Shown piece after piece: positions 50,065 through 59,855 of a stretch of DNA of 64,000 bases. Location: positions 682,001-746,000 of the forward strand of contig JAMYGW020000008.1 of NCBI GenBank assembly GCA_025617375.2, read 5' to 3'. Each line of letters starts with the position of its first letter. Positions within the stretch are counted from its first letter, which is position 1. A model generated the notes under the pieces. That model made no database searches. It saw only the letters and a program-made list of their open reading frames with translations, and was not told the origin of the DNA. This stretch comes from Acarospora socialis. Taxonomy: Eukaryota; Ascomycota; Lecanoromycetes; Acarosporales; Acarosporaceae. Position numbers and translations under genes: made by a program.

Positions 50065-51351
50065 TCAATCGCTAGTGTAAAGATCAACTTCGCCCACCTC
50101 AGCATCTTCATCATCCGGCTCTTCTATCTTTTCGAACATGACCCAACCAGATTCTGGCTGCAATGAGTCGAGCCCCGGTTCGGCTTGTGGTGTTCCAGGA
50201 CGGTGTTCAACAGGAATCATGTCACCGGAAGGATTTATGTGGAAATCCCCGCTGTTGGCGTGTGTGTCAGTATCATCTAGGGCCTCATTTGTGCTTCTGA
50301 CACGAATGCCCATGGAGCCAGCTACCATGATAGTTTCGTATAAGTCGCCGTCATCGTCTACCTTCACGGGTACAGATGAGTGACCAGAAGGGATATCATC
50401 TAGGTCGACACGATGGTAGAGGTTGTCGTCGAGACAGCAACCCGGGTTTCGAGCGCCAAATGACCTAATTTCAATAGGTCCAGAAGGAGGTTCTCCATTC
50501 GGCGCATACAAAGACTTGCCATCGTCATCCCAAAAACAGAATGCTGTAATCCAGCCTGAGAGATAGTATGGTCCACTCCCACCCGATTGATCTGCAATCT
50601 TCTGCCAGAAGTCCTTTGTATCCGTTGAGTCTGGGAAGTCAAATGACCTCACAAATCGAGTTAAGACTGGCTTCAGCAGGTTATAGAACTGAGCTGCCTC
50701 TGTACCAAGATTTGGAAGTTTCTCCAGACGCTGAAGAATGTCTTGCCAATCAGCCTGGACGCCAAGGAGAGTAACTGAAGGGATACCACAACAAAGACGG
50801 AATCCATATGAAAAGTACTTTTGCATTGCACCCATCATGACGATGGATGCAACGACTTTGTCGGTCTCAGTTGTTGTAGAGAAGGCTGGCATGATCCAAG
50901 GCTGTAACTCGGGGTCAACTACATTGGCGCTCACGAGCTCGGTCATCCTTCTAGCCATGGCCCCAAAATCGGCGAAATCCAGACTTCCACTATCTTCAAT
51001 CCAAAGCTCTTTCTGTCCTTCATGGGCAACGAAGAAGGAGCGCAATTCTTCCGCATGCGCGTTGATGTATAGACTGAGTTGTGTCAGGATCGCTAGCCAG
51101 ATATCCTCTGGGCGTAGAGTGAGATGGTGATGGTGGCAGTAAGCAGCAATGGCAGCTCGTACGAATCCGTTCCTGGATGGATGGAGAGGCGATTCGGAGT
51201 TGAAGTTACGGAAGGACGTTTGGATGATGGTCTTGCATTTCCGATACTCAGTAGGACAGGATCCTTCCAAAAGAGCCTCGACGGAGTCAACTGCGTAGGT
51301 ACCTCTCCACTTTCGGCCGGGGTGGTCGGCAGGTTTGATGGTTACTGGCAT
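50065..51351 (-). CDS. DUF4419-domain protein
   Basis: Intronless 428-residue protein of the DUF4419 family, a group common in filamentous fungi with no established function. The start at 51351 (MPVTIKPADHP) is the first ATG; the open frame extends upstream only with non-ATG codons. Family hallmarks are RNGFVRAAIAAYCHHHHLTL, then PEDIWLAILTQLSLYINAHA, then the central block DFADFGAMARRMTELVSANV, and later GPYYLSGWITAFCFWDDDG. The C-terminal ~100 residues are acidic and less ordered. It neighbours a HET-domain gene, a setting typical of accessory regions. Confidence 0.9.
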   Translation of the reverse strand: MPVTIKPADHPGRKWRGTYAVDSVEALLEGSCPTEYRKCKTIIQTSFRNFNSESPLHPSRNGFVRAAIAAYCHHHHLTLRPEDIWLAILTQLSLYINAHAEELRSFFVAHEGQKELWIEDSGSLDFADFGAMARRMTELVSANVVDPELQPWIMPAFSTTTETDKVVASIVMMGAMQKYFSYGFRLCCGIPSVTLLGVQADWQDILQRLEKLPNLGTEAAQFYNLLKPVLTRFVRSFDFPDSTDTKDFWQKIADQSGGSGPYYLSGWITAFCFWDDDGKSLYAPNGEPPSGPIEIRSFGARNPGCCLDDNLYHRVDLDDIPSGHSSVPVKVDDDGDLYETIMVAGSMGIRVRSTNEALDDTDTHANSGDFHINPSGDMIPVEHRPGTPQAEPGLDSLQPESGWVMFEKIEEPDDEDAEVGEVDLYTSD

Positions 51352-52234
51352 CTTATGTGACAAATTGATGAGAATGCGTCCAGTGAAGCGGTAGAGAGAT
51401 TGCGGACAAAACGAAGACAAAACGAAAGGGGTTTTCACTCTATATCAAGACTATTAGGCTGCAATTTGAAGGGGCAGTAAAAACCAGCCTGATGACCATT
51501 CAAGGCGGTATGTCGAAGTAAGCCGATCATGGGTGGTATTGAGTACTCTAACATAGTAAAATCATTCGCTTAAGAGCTAACATATAGGTCAGTCTTCGCA
51601 GACGTTTCAGATTCTCTGAGGCTGAAACTCCTACTCGCTGCGATGGTACGAGTATCTGTACATGCAATGAGAAAGTGCCTCTATCAAAGAGCTCACTGGC
51701 GTCCCAACCCACACATGAATGACATCGCTCAATCAGACAAAAGACATGCAGTAAACAGTAGGATTGGATGGCTTCAAAGTCAGTTGAATGTTGTTGAAGA
51801 GGGGAAAAAAACCACTTTGTCACTACAAACAGCGTGACTTCTATCTTTCTTCTTCTATTCTGTACGAAAGTTACCGTGATTGTGGCGCTGAAGTTAAACT
51901 TGATTGGATACATAATTGACAGCATGTGACTTGAGCCTCATAAGCAGTGTAGAAACGGCACCTGTAGTTGCCATAACTAACCAGGCCAAAAGACCTCTAC
52001 CTTGTAGAAAGCGATCTGACATCACTTTCTCTACAGACATCTATAAACTGGCTGTTTCCTACAGCAGCCGCATTCTTCCACAGCCACAACCAATACTGAG
52101 GCCCCCCATCCTATGATTGTGTATGGTATGTCTCATGATTAAGACTGAAGTCTTTCATACATCTATGATAAGTGCCTAGCAAAACGTGATGGAGTATTGC
52201 AAACACTGGTTCCAGTCAATTCTCGATTGCTGTT
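51352..52234. other. Divergent intergenic region
   Basis: No gene recognised between the DUF4419 and HET genes. It presumably holds both promoters. Confidence 0.4.
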
Positions 52235-54628
52235 ATGGCTTTTCAATCCATTATACGAGATGTGCATTCTCCAAAGCTCCAGACTCTTATCGGATCGAAG
52301 AGTGATGGACTTGCAAGCAGCTGGAAAGTCGTCAGTCCTGCAAAAGACTTCGAACGAAATGAGCATCATGTTGTCTGTTTTCCGACCTATCGATACGATC
52401 GCGGTGTTGATGGGCCTACCATTACTACAGAGATGGTGGATAAAAAGGGAGAAGCAGTCGGAATTACGCAGTTCACGCCGCCAGATCTCCCATCAATAGA
52501 TGACCCATCCCGGCACCGTTCCAAGTCAATCAATGGGCTATGTCTAAGTTGCGAAGATATCAATATCAAAGATTTATTTCGCCTTTGCCGACGTAAATTC
52601 TCCCTTGGCTATCTCGACGGCATTGCTTCTTGTACTGGTTGTTCCCTTTGCCGCTTGGTAGTCGACGCTCTGGAGATCAGATTGGGCATGACTGCGAGCG
52701 CCATTATAGCAACCTATCGGAGACCGTTCTGTATACTGTCCAGTATCAACTCTACATTTCTATTGGCAGTCGTCAGAACAGACCATTCGAGCTGGTGGTA
52801 TTTCTCTTTGAACAACATAATCGAAGATATCTTGGGGCAGCTCATATGCGTTTGCTTTCTGAAGACGCTGCCAAGGTAGGGAAAACAGCCACCTTCTACG
52901 GTCGAACAGTGCGAGCAACTGAGATGAACATCGATCTCGTACGTTTGTGGCTGAAAGAATGCAATCTACATGCTGCTTGCTATGATTGGGATGTGAAAGA
53001 AGGGAACGGCGTGTCACAGGCGGAGAAAGCTGATTTCTTCCTTATTGACGTTCATCAATTTTGCATTATCAAGACCTCACGAGAGTGCAAATATCTTACG
53101 CTGAGCTATGTATGCCCACGATCCGACACCCTTCGTCTATTATCGTGTAATGTCGACACCTTACAACAGCCTGGTGCTCTGCTAAAAGCCAAGCCTCGTC
53201 TTCTCAACGTTATCAGTGACTCAATGGCATTGACGGACAAGCTGGGGGAGAAAGATCTCTGGGTTGATGCTTTATGCATTGTTCAAGACGATGAGCTACA
53301 GAAGCATGATCTCATTTCTAGCATGGATAGGATATATGGGTCTTCATACCTGACCATCATCGCTGCTAGCTCGCAAGCATCGGAGCATGATCTCCCGGGG
53401 TTTCGACCTTATTCAAGATGTGTTCGTCAGAGTCTAGAAACCGTCCATGGGCTCCGATTCGTTCCTGCTTTACCGGATTACGACGTTGCTATAAGTAGAA
53501 CCACATGGGCTTCGAGGGGATGGACGCTTCAGGAGGGCATTCTCTCAAAAAGATGCCTTATCTTTACAAGTGGACAGATTTATTTCCGATGTGTAGTCGA
53601 TTCGAGATGTGAAGACGTTGTTGCGGAAGCACAGACGCTCTTCCATGCTCATCCTGCAAAACCAAAGCTCCGGGGACAGCATCTTAGTTACCTTCTGAAT
53701 ACGGAGTTCAAAGATAGCATTTCACAGTCAAAGATCTTTGGGGAATACGCACTGTTGGTTTAGACAATTCACTATGCGTACCCTGACATATGAGTCTGAT
53801 ATCATCAATGCTTTCTCCGGCATCACAAACTCCCTTGGACCTTACTTTGGACACTCAAAATTCCTCTATGGCTTGCCTGAAATAGTCTTCGACCGCGCTA
53901 TCCTTTGGTATCCTACCTCCAACTCTAGTCGTCGAAATCCGCTCAAATTGAGATCGCAGGATCTAGGCTTTCCGAGTTGGTCGTGGGCTGGCTGGAATGG
54001 AAAAGCAGATTATGAAATGAATGCTCTAGAATCCAAGGATAGCTCGATTCGCAGCCTAGTTGTATGGTACAGGGCTATCGGAGGACAATTGGTCCGTATA
54101 GATTCACATTTCTCAGGCGCCAGCAGCCCTGACCCGGACTTCTCCCTCGGGCTACTCTATGCCCGATCATCTTTATGGGGTCTTGACCGAATCCTTCTCG
54201 TCTTCTGGGCAACTACCTTCCAGCTTGACGTCAGTAACGAAGCGGTTCATATTACCGAATGGCTGTCAGATTTCGATCAGTCTGTACCTTGCTTCACTAT
54301 CCTCGATTCAGCTGGAGACCCATGCGGTATGCTACCTTCTCCGGAGCGATGCTGGGCTTCTAAGCAGAAGCAATTCAATTATTCCCAACCTTATGAGTTT
54401 GTTATACTCTCAGTCTGTCAGCAATCTAGAATGGACGACATCCACGAGAGGAGAAAGTTCTACCATAGCAAATTCCCCATTGCTGAAAACCCCGTCTTTT
54501 GCTTCTATAATGTTATGCTTATAGAATACGATAATAGGGGAATAGCGTACCGTAAAGGTGTTGGAAGAATACACTGTGACGCGATAGGTACTATGGACTG
54601 GATCAAAAATGTTATGGTTCTGGGATAA
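52235..54628 (+). pseudogene. HET-domain (heterokaryon incompatibility) gene, frame-broken
   Basis: Host gene of the HET family, whose members trigger cell death on meeting incompatible partners. The N-terminal part begins MAFQSIIRDVHS and contains CSLCRLVVDALEIRLG. The HET core is in a second frame: KYLTLSYVCPRSDT, LWVDALCIVQDDELQKHDL, IYGSSYLTIIAASSQ and WASRGWTLQEGILSKRCLIF. The C-terminal part is in a third frame: RTLTYESDIINAFSGI and FPSWSWAGW. Coding moves between frames near 52.7 kb and near 53.76 kb with no plausible intron at either point, so the gene is probably inactive; sequence error is the alternative. The normally WG-containing end of the first HET motif reads CP here. Confidence 0.8.
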
Positions 54629-55848
54629 GACGTGTTTGAACGGCTTGCTCTGAAAGGTTAGAGTCTTGATATGATCATTCTGATCTCAAAACATCATGTT
54701 CTTTCCTAACTCAAATTTGAGCATAGCCTAAGGACCAACGGGCTCTGGTTGTATGAATCACCACCTGGGCATCTTATGGCCATCGTCAGACTCACCCTTC
54801 CTCTCACCGCTCATCTAGATGTACTGCATAGCAGTGTGTCTTTAATTATCTCTGACTTCGTTTACTTACTTTCAACTACCTGCCTGTCCGCCTTACCTTC
54901 ATATTCTCGCGACTCTTCAATGTCTGCCCTAGAGATCTTCTACAGGTCTACCTTTGCCAAAACCACAGGGGATTATTCTTAGCGGTACAGAAAATATCGA
55001 CGGAAATCAGCTCCATCAAACCATCGCAGAGCGGATGGCTTGGTGTTCTATAGTTGCGCAATTCCTGGCCTTCTCTCAAGACTTAGGGCACTTCCTGACC
55101 TGTTTGTTGCCTTTCTCGGCCTTTCTTGGAAATCATTCGCAGGGAGTCAGACGGTAGACGGCAGACCGAGAGAACTACTGGAGTGAATTGATGAAGGGCA
55201 TTCTATGAGCGCAAGGCTTTCTGCTTGCCTGGCTTCGCTTGCCCGGCTTCCCTAGCTTGGGGAAAGGGTGAGGAGCAGTAGCAAAGGAGAAGGTGAGGGC
55301 CGCAGCGGAAGTCAAGTATAGTCCCAGGTCGTAAACAAATGCAGCGAAATAGCTGGCTGAGTGGAGGGAGTGACTCAGTGCGTCAGCGTGGTGGTTGGTG
55401 AACATCTTGGAACGAGAGGACATATACACAATCGTCAGGGCTGGGAGAGGTAGAACCGATAGGAGATGCTAGGTATAGTTACGGGGGCTGTCGAGGTTTT
55501 GATTTACTGACAGCATGTTCATGTGCAGCCTCGAGTTTGTACGCCAAGACCGTGGTGTGTCAGGAGTGACTTTGCGGTATGGCCGAGAGCTTGAACGAAG
55601 AACGTCCTCATTTGTATTCGTTATTCGCACGCAGGGCATAAATTATAGCAATACAAGACCCTACTCTCCAACGCTTTTCCTCCCCTCCGCCGGAAACAAC
55701 GCAAGTAGGGTGAAGGTTGAAAATACAGCTCCGATTACCGTACACCATGCATTCGCCCTCGCCACAGCACAATTAATGCCATTTAAACCAAAAAACCGTC
55801 AGTTGAAAAACAGTACAGCTCGTAACGACGCCAAACCACTTCCGCGAC
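54629..55848. other. Convergent 3' intergenic region
   Basis: No coding sequence supported on either strand. The right copy of the 23-bp direct repeat lies at 55308-55330. Confidence 0.4.
55308..55330 (+). repeat. 23-bp direct repeat, right copy
   Basis: gaagtcaagtatagtcc followed by C and AGGTC; differs from the copy at 49778 by one base. Confidence 0.6.
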
Positions 55849-58053
55849 TTAAACCCCCAGTTCCTTCTCCGTCTCCGGTGCCAGCGGCGGCGTGATCAAC
55901 GGCTCTTCGTATTCTCGCTGCATTCGGGTCGGGCTGAAGAAGGGCCCTATGTCGGTGTTCGAAAAGGGCGAGACGTTGCCTCCGAGCGTCTCTTCCATCG
56001 GGTCGCGTGAATGTTGTTGCGGATCGGGAGAGACGGCGGGCGGGCTGATGCCTCCGTGCAGAAGCGACGAGTGGTCTGCGGAGTGGTCCACCGGCTGCTC
56101 GCTTTGCGGAGGCGCGCTGGACGCCGCGGCTGCTACTGCTGTTGCTGCCGGGACTGATGACGCGCCAGGTTTCGGCGGTTCTTCCGCAGGCAACTCAGTC
56201 AGTCGGCGGTCGAGTCCCGGTCGTTCTTCATGTGAGTCTTGGCCGGAGCTGCTCGAGCCGTAAGAACCTTGCGCGCGCCTCTGTCGCCACCTCGCCCCTG
56301 CCACCTTGAACCGTGGGCCTTCGGACGTGTCTTCGAATTCGGGCCGGGGTAGTTCTTCGGCCGGCAGTTCGTGAGCCGCGGCCATGTACGGGATCGGCGG
56401 GCCCGAGAGCTCGGACGCCGGCGTCGCCAGATCGATTTTACTGACCGAGTCTTGCCGAGACATTACCATCGACGTGTGGCCGGAGCCGAAGTCGAGATGG
56501 AATGCTTTCGTATCCCTGCCATGTGGGGAGGCGCGGGCGGGTCCGCCGTCTAATTCGGGCTTTCGATATTCTTCGGTTTCTGGCTGAGTTGGCGGCGGTG
56601 CCTGTGGCTGTGGCTGCTCCTCTTCGACGACTTTGGACATTTCCAAGTTGCGGCGTTTCTTGTTCCTGCGCTTGACGAAAAGGATTGCGAGCGCTACCGC
56701 GATGAGAGCGAGGGTGACGAACACGACTGCAACCGCTATAGCGACGATTGCGCCAGTGCTGAGAGAGCCGCCTTGAGGGGCGACGGGAGTATCAGTATTC
56801 GCTACCGGTGGGATGGCGATCAGATGTTGAGGGTTCGGATCCTGAAAAAAGCATTGTGAGATGGAGAAGTTATGACGCTCCCAGTCGACGATGAGATAGG
56901 ACTCTTGGAGGAAGGCTCGTCCCAACGTATACTGACTGTCGTTGGCAGCCCTTTTCAGTGGAAAATACCGTGAGCTACGGTTGAGCAGTGGAAGGCTGGC
57001 CTGCAGGTCAAAGCTGAGATACGGTATGACTATATCCACCGTCTGCCCTCCTGACAGCTTGTTGCCAAGGGTAAAGGTAAAACTTGGGTTGCGTGAGGTG
57101 AGCTCATCATGTAGAGTGTCATTGACGAGATACAACTGGCTTGTGTTGTCCCAGGTAAGTCCGAAAGTTCGCTCGAATTTGGTACATGCTTCTTTTGGGA
57201 GATAGAGATAAGGAAGTGTCGAATCAACAAATGTTAGGATACCAGAAGAGAGCAAGCTTGTTTTCTTCTGGTTACCGTCGGTTGTCGTTATCGACTGCAA
57301 TCCTACAAGGAGGTCCCGATTGCTGTCCGAGGAGAACGAGAAAGATAGATTGTTCGGTGTGAATCTAGAGGCGTCGTAACCTCCCAGGGTGAGGCTTCCA
57401 GTAACCTGTTTCAGTTGATATCTTGCTCCCGCAGTGTAGCCGAACGAAAGACTCGGTATCGATCCGTTAGTCTTTAGATTGGTCATCAAACTCGGTACGG
57501 GGTTGTTGAAATCGGTATAATTGGACGCCCTTGGGTTAAGGCCGAACATGCCCAAGAAAAAGTCATTTCCGGCGAAACCACCAAGAGGTTGATGACCCAA
57601 AGTTGGCCCACCCTGACCTTGCTGATTCACTCCGACACTGTCAAAACCAAAACCACCGCTATTATTAGTTGACAAAAGATTCTGTTCCTGGAGCAGATAA
57701 TATATTCCTTTGTCCTCCCAGCTAGTCGACTTAGTCCTGTTGAACAGCCGACCTCGAGAGTCCTCACAATCGGGTATGAATCCTGACGGAGGACATCCTT
57801 CCGATAAGATTACCAGTGTTTGCGGTGACGCGGTGGAAGGCAGAAGACGAACGTCCTGCGGTGGGTTTCCGATACGAAACGTAAAGGTAGACCAAAGGCC
57901 ATCATCACCGAGCCATGATCCGTCCGGAATCACGCTCAGAGGTGCCGGTGCGGTGATAGCCCGGCGGGAGAGCGCGGAGAGGTCATTGGAGCCATGAGCA
58001 AGGCAGAACTCAAACAGCAAAGATGTGACAGCGAGAAGTGGGTAGAATCTCAT
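55849..58053 (-). CDS. Membrane-anchored aspartyl-protease-like protein with degenerate active site
   Basis: Intronless, 734 residues. A signal peptide (1-~20, FYPLLAVTSLLFEFCLA) precedes a pepsin-fold (A1) ectodomain to about residue 415, with NPPQDVRL, GMFGLNPRASNY and SLTLGGYDASRF in the expected order and many N-glycosylation sites. The first catalytic DTGS is replaced by STAS (residues ~73-76) and the second DSG reads DST in FVDSTLPYLYLP, so one aspartate is missing. One TM helix (~431-460, AIVAIAVAVVFVTLALIAVA) is followed by a basic stop-transfer run RRNKKRR and a ~270-residue disordered Pro/Ser/Glu-rich cytosolic tail. The layout suggests a non-catalytic cell-surface sensor or adhesin rather than a yapsin-type protease. 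Confidence 0.88.
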   Translation of the reverse strand: MRFYPLLAVTSLLFEFCLAHGSNDLSALSRRAITAPAPLSVIPDGSWLGDDGLWSTFTFRIGNPPQDVRLLPSTASPQTLVILSEGCPPSGFIPDCEDSRGRLFNRTKSTSWEDKGIYYLLQEQNLLSTNNSGGFGFDSVGVNQQGQGGPTLGHQPLGGFAGNDFFLGMFGLNPRASNYTDFNNPVPSLMTNLKTNGSIPSLSFGYTAGARYQLKQVTGSLTLGGYDASRFTPNNLSFSFSSDSNRDLLVGLQSITTTDGNQKKTSLLSSGILTFVDSTLPYLYLPKEACTKFERTFGLTWDNTSQLYLVNDTLHDELTSRNPSFTFTLGNKLSGGQTVDIVIPYLSFDLQASLPLLNRSSRYFPLKRAANDSQYTLGRAFLQESYLIVDWERHNFSISQCFFQDPNPQHLIAIPPVANTDTPVAPQGGSLSTGAIVAIAVAVVFVTLALIAVALAILFVKRRNKKRRNLEMSKVVEEEQPQPQAPPPTQPETEEYRKPELDGGPARASPHGRDTKAFHLDFGSGHTSMVMSRQDSVSKIDLATPASELSGPPIPYMAAAHELPAEELPRPEFEDTSEGPRFKVAGARWRQRRAQGSYGSSSSGQDSHEERPGLDRRLTELPAEEPPKPGASSVPAATAVAAAASSAPPQSEQPVDHSADHSSLLHGGISPPAVSPDPQQHSRDPMEETLGGNVSPFSNTDIGPFFSPTRMQREYEEPLITPPLAPETEKELGV

Positions 58054-59855
58054 CTTGAATAAGAGGTCGCGACGGGGGGCGCCGCCTCAGAGCATCAGTT
58101 GGAGATGGGCTGTGAGAGAGGCATAAAACTGAAGATCTCGCCAAGCTTTGAAACGGGAAGACCGAACATAACGTTCTTCATAGAAATGGAATGGAAGGAT
58201 GGTTCGAATGAAATGAGAACAGACGAGCCTTACCGGGCCGAAGTGAACTGCGGTGTGCAGTGGATCGGAGTAGTTTGGACCCCAAATGCGGTCCCACTAG
58301 TAACGACAGTTGAGGGTGTATTGGGCTGTCAGCCAAATCGGTCATACAGTCCGTCTTGGCCCCCTCCAAGGCTGCCAACGACCCAACGACCGTGCCGCGA
58401 TAACAGACCCTTGAGTCGCATTGCAGATTCAAAGATAGTCTATCCTTATATAGGTAAAGGGACTCTTCTAAGCACCTTGTCCATGCAATGCAGACTTACA
58501 AATTCAGATTCTGATAGGGCCAGGTTGATGGGTGACAGGTCCAGGGAACCAATGTGAAGTCGACGCGGCTGATGACTGCAGCGATGATGGGGAGGTGTTC
58601 AATAATTACTTGCGTCTGTCATACATGTAGCTGCGCGCATACTGCTTCTGTCCAATCCTCTCCACTTCCTTGATTGTTCTTGTGTTGACCGCCGGACGAG
58701 GCGGGGCCAAAGCGGGGATGCCTCGAGGAGTTCGTTCAACGGAGGCTCTAATTAGATACATGTAATATATTCTGGTACAGTACAGCAGAGCATGTATGTA
58801 CTGTACTCTGCCGACTTGTATCGTACGTCACAATACCTGCTCTTATACTCCGTACGCATACTTTACTCCGTACCTCCCGTGACTGATACTCGTACTCCAC
58901 ACCTGGGATCGATAATACGACATGATGGTAACATTGTGCTGTGTAAAGTACGGTACGTATAGAATGACGTGTATCGTAATGCAATATCTCCTTGTAGGAT
59001 TGATTGCATGTCTTTGTTCTATAGTGAATTCTTCTTGATGACTTGTACCTGGATATATCGTCGGCCTGGGCAAGAGAAGAAACTCCGTGCGACTGAAATT
59101 GAGTTCCTTTTGACAAACATTTTTGCTTCTCCACCGAATTGGTCTCACAAGATGCGCCCCCATAGATTTGTGGAGAATCTACTTTATGCTTTTTGTGTTT
59201 GCCCTACCTTGAGGACAAGGCACAGAGTATGAAGTAAGGATGAACTCTCAATCCTTCGACCTGCAGCCGACCGCCTACCTAAGGTATTGCGTACTTACCT
59301 GCACCCATATGCCTGTCCTTTCGTACGCTTGTTACTCGAACCGCCGTGATGGAAGCGGGGAAAGCCCAAGCCCAGGATCGAAGCTTGCTCAAAGCTCAAA
59401 GCTCAAGCGGACGTCCCCGCAGAGCCTTCAGCCTTGTCGCACACAATAGCAAATTCTCCCATTTCTGACCTCTCTCGGTTGAGCCGAATAGGAATAGTCA
59501 AGCTCAAGGGCACCTTGCTTTTTGACCTGTCCTTGTTCGCTCAACCAGTCGGCGCTCTACATTCTTCCACAGTCATGGATCTCACGCAAGCCTGTGATGG
59601 GTCTTGCAGCAAGAGTACCCACACTCGGATGAGGAGTTGCATGGGATTCGCTGTGCCATCGATGCTACCCTCTCTCATATATGCGTAGCGGTGCCGCCAG
59701 CACATCCTGCTATCATGTCCCTGAAGCCTCCATTGCGCCCGTCGAATATACCCTCGTTGCTCTGACTAGTTAGCTATCCGTCCCCTCGTTTGTGGCTTCA
59801 TCTTCACAAAGAGCTTTACATTCGTTCTTGTTGAGGCACTCGTCCATTGTAAACA
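58054..59855. other. Divergent intergenic region, 1.8 kb
   Basis: No gene recognised. The stretch contains repeated ACTCCGTAC-like words around 58850-58900, many GTAC palindromes and short open frames without features. It presumably holds the promoters of the two cell-surface genes on either side. Confidence 0.4.

Noticed and set aside
51352-51438. Upstream extension of the DUF4419 frame
   Set aside because: It opens with a non-ATG codon; the ATG at 51351 is the natural start.
52700-52760. Intron explaining the first HET frame change
   Set aside because: The only GT...AG pair close to the change is under 20 bases apart, too short for a spliceosomal intron.
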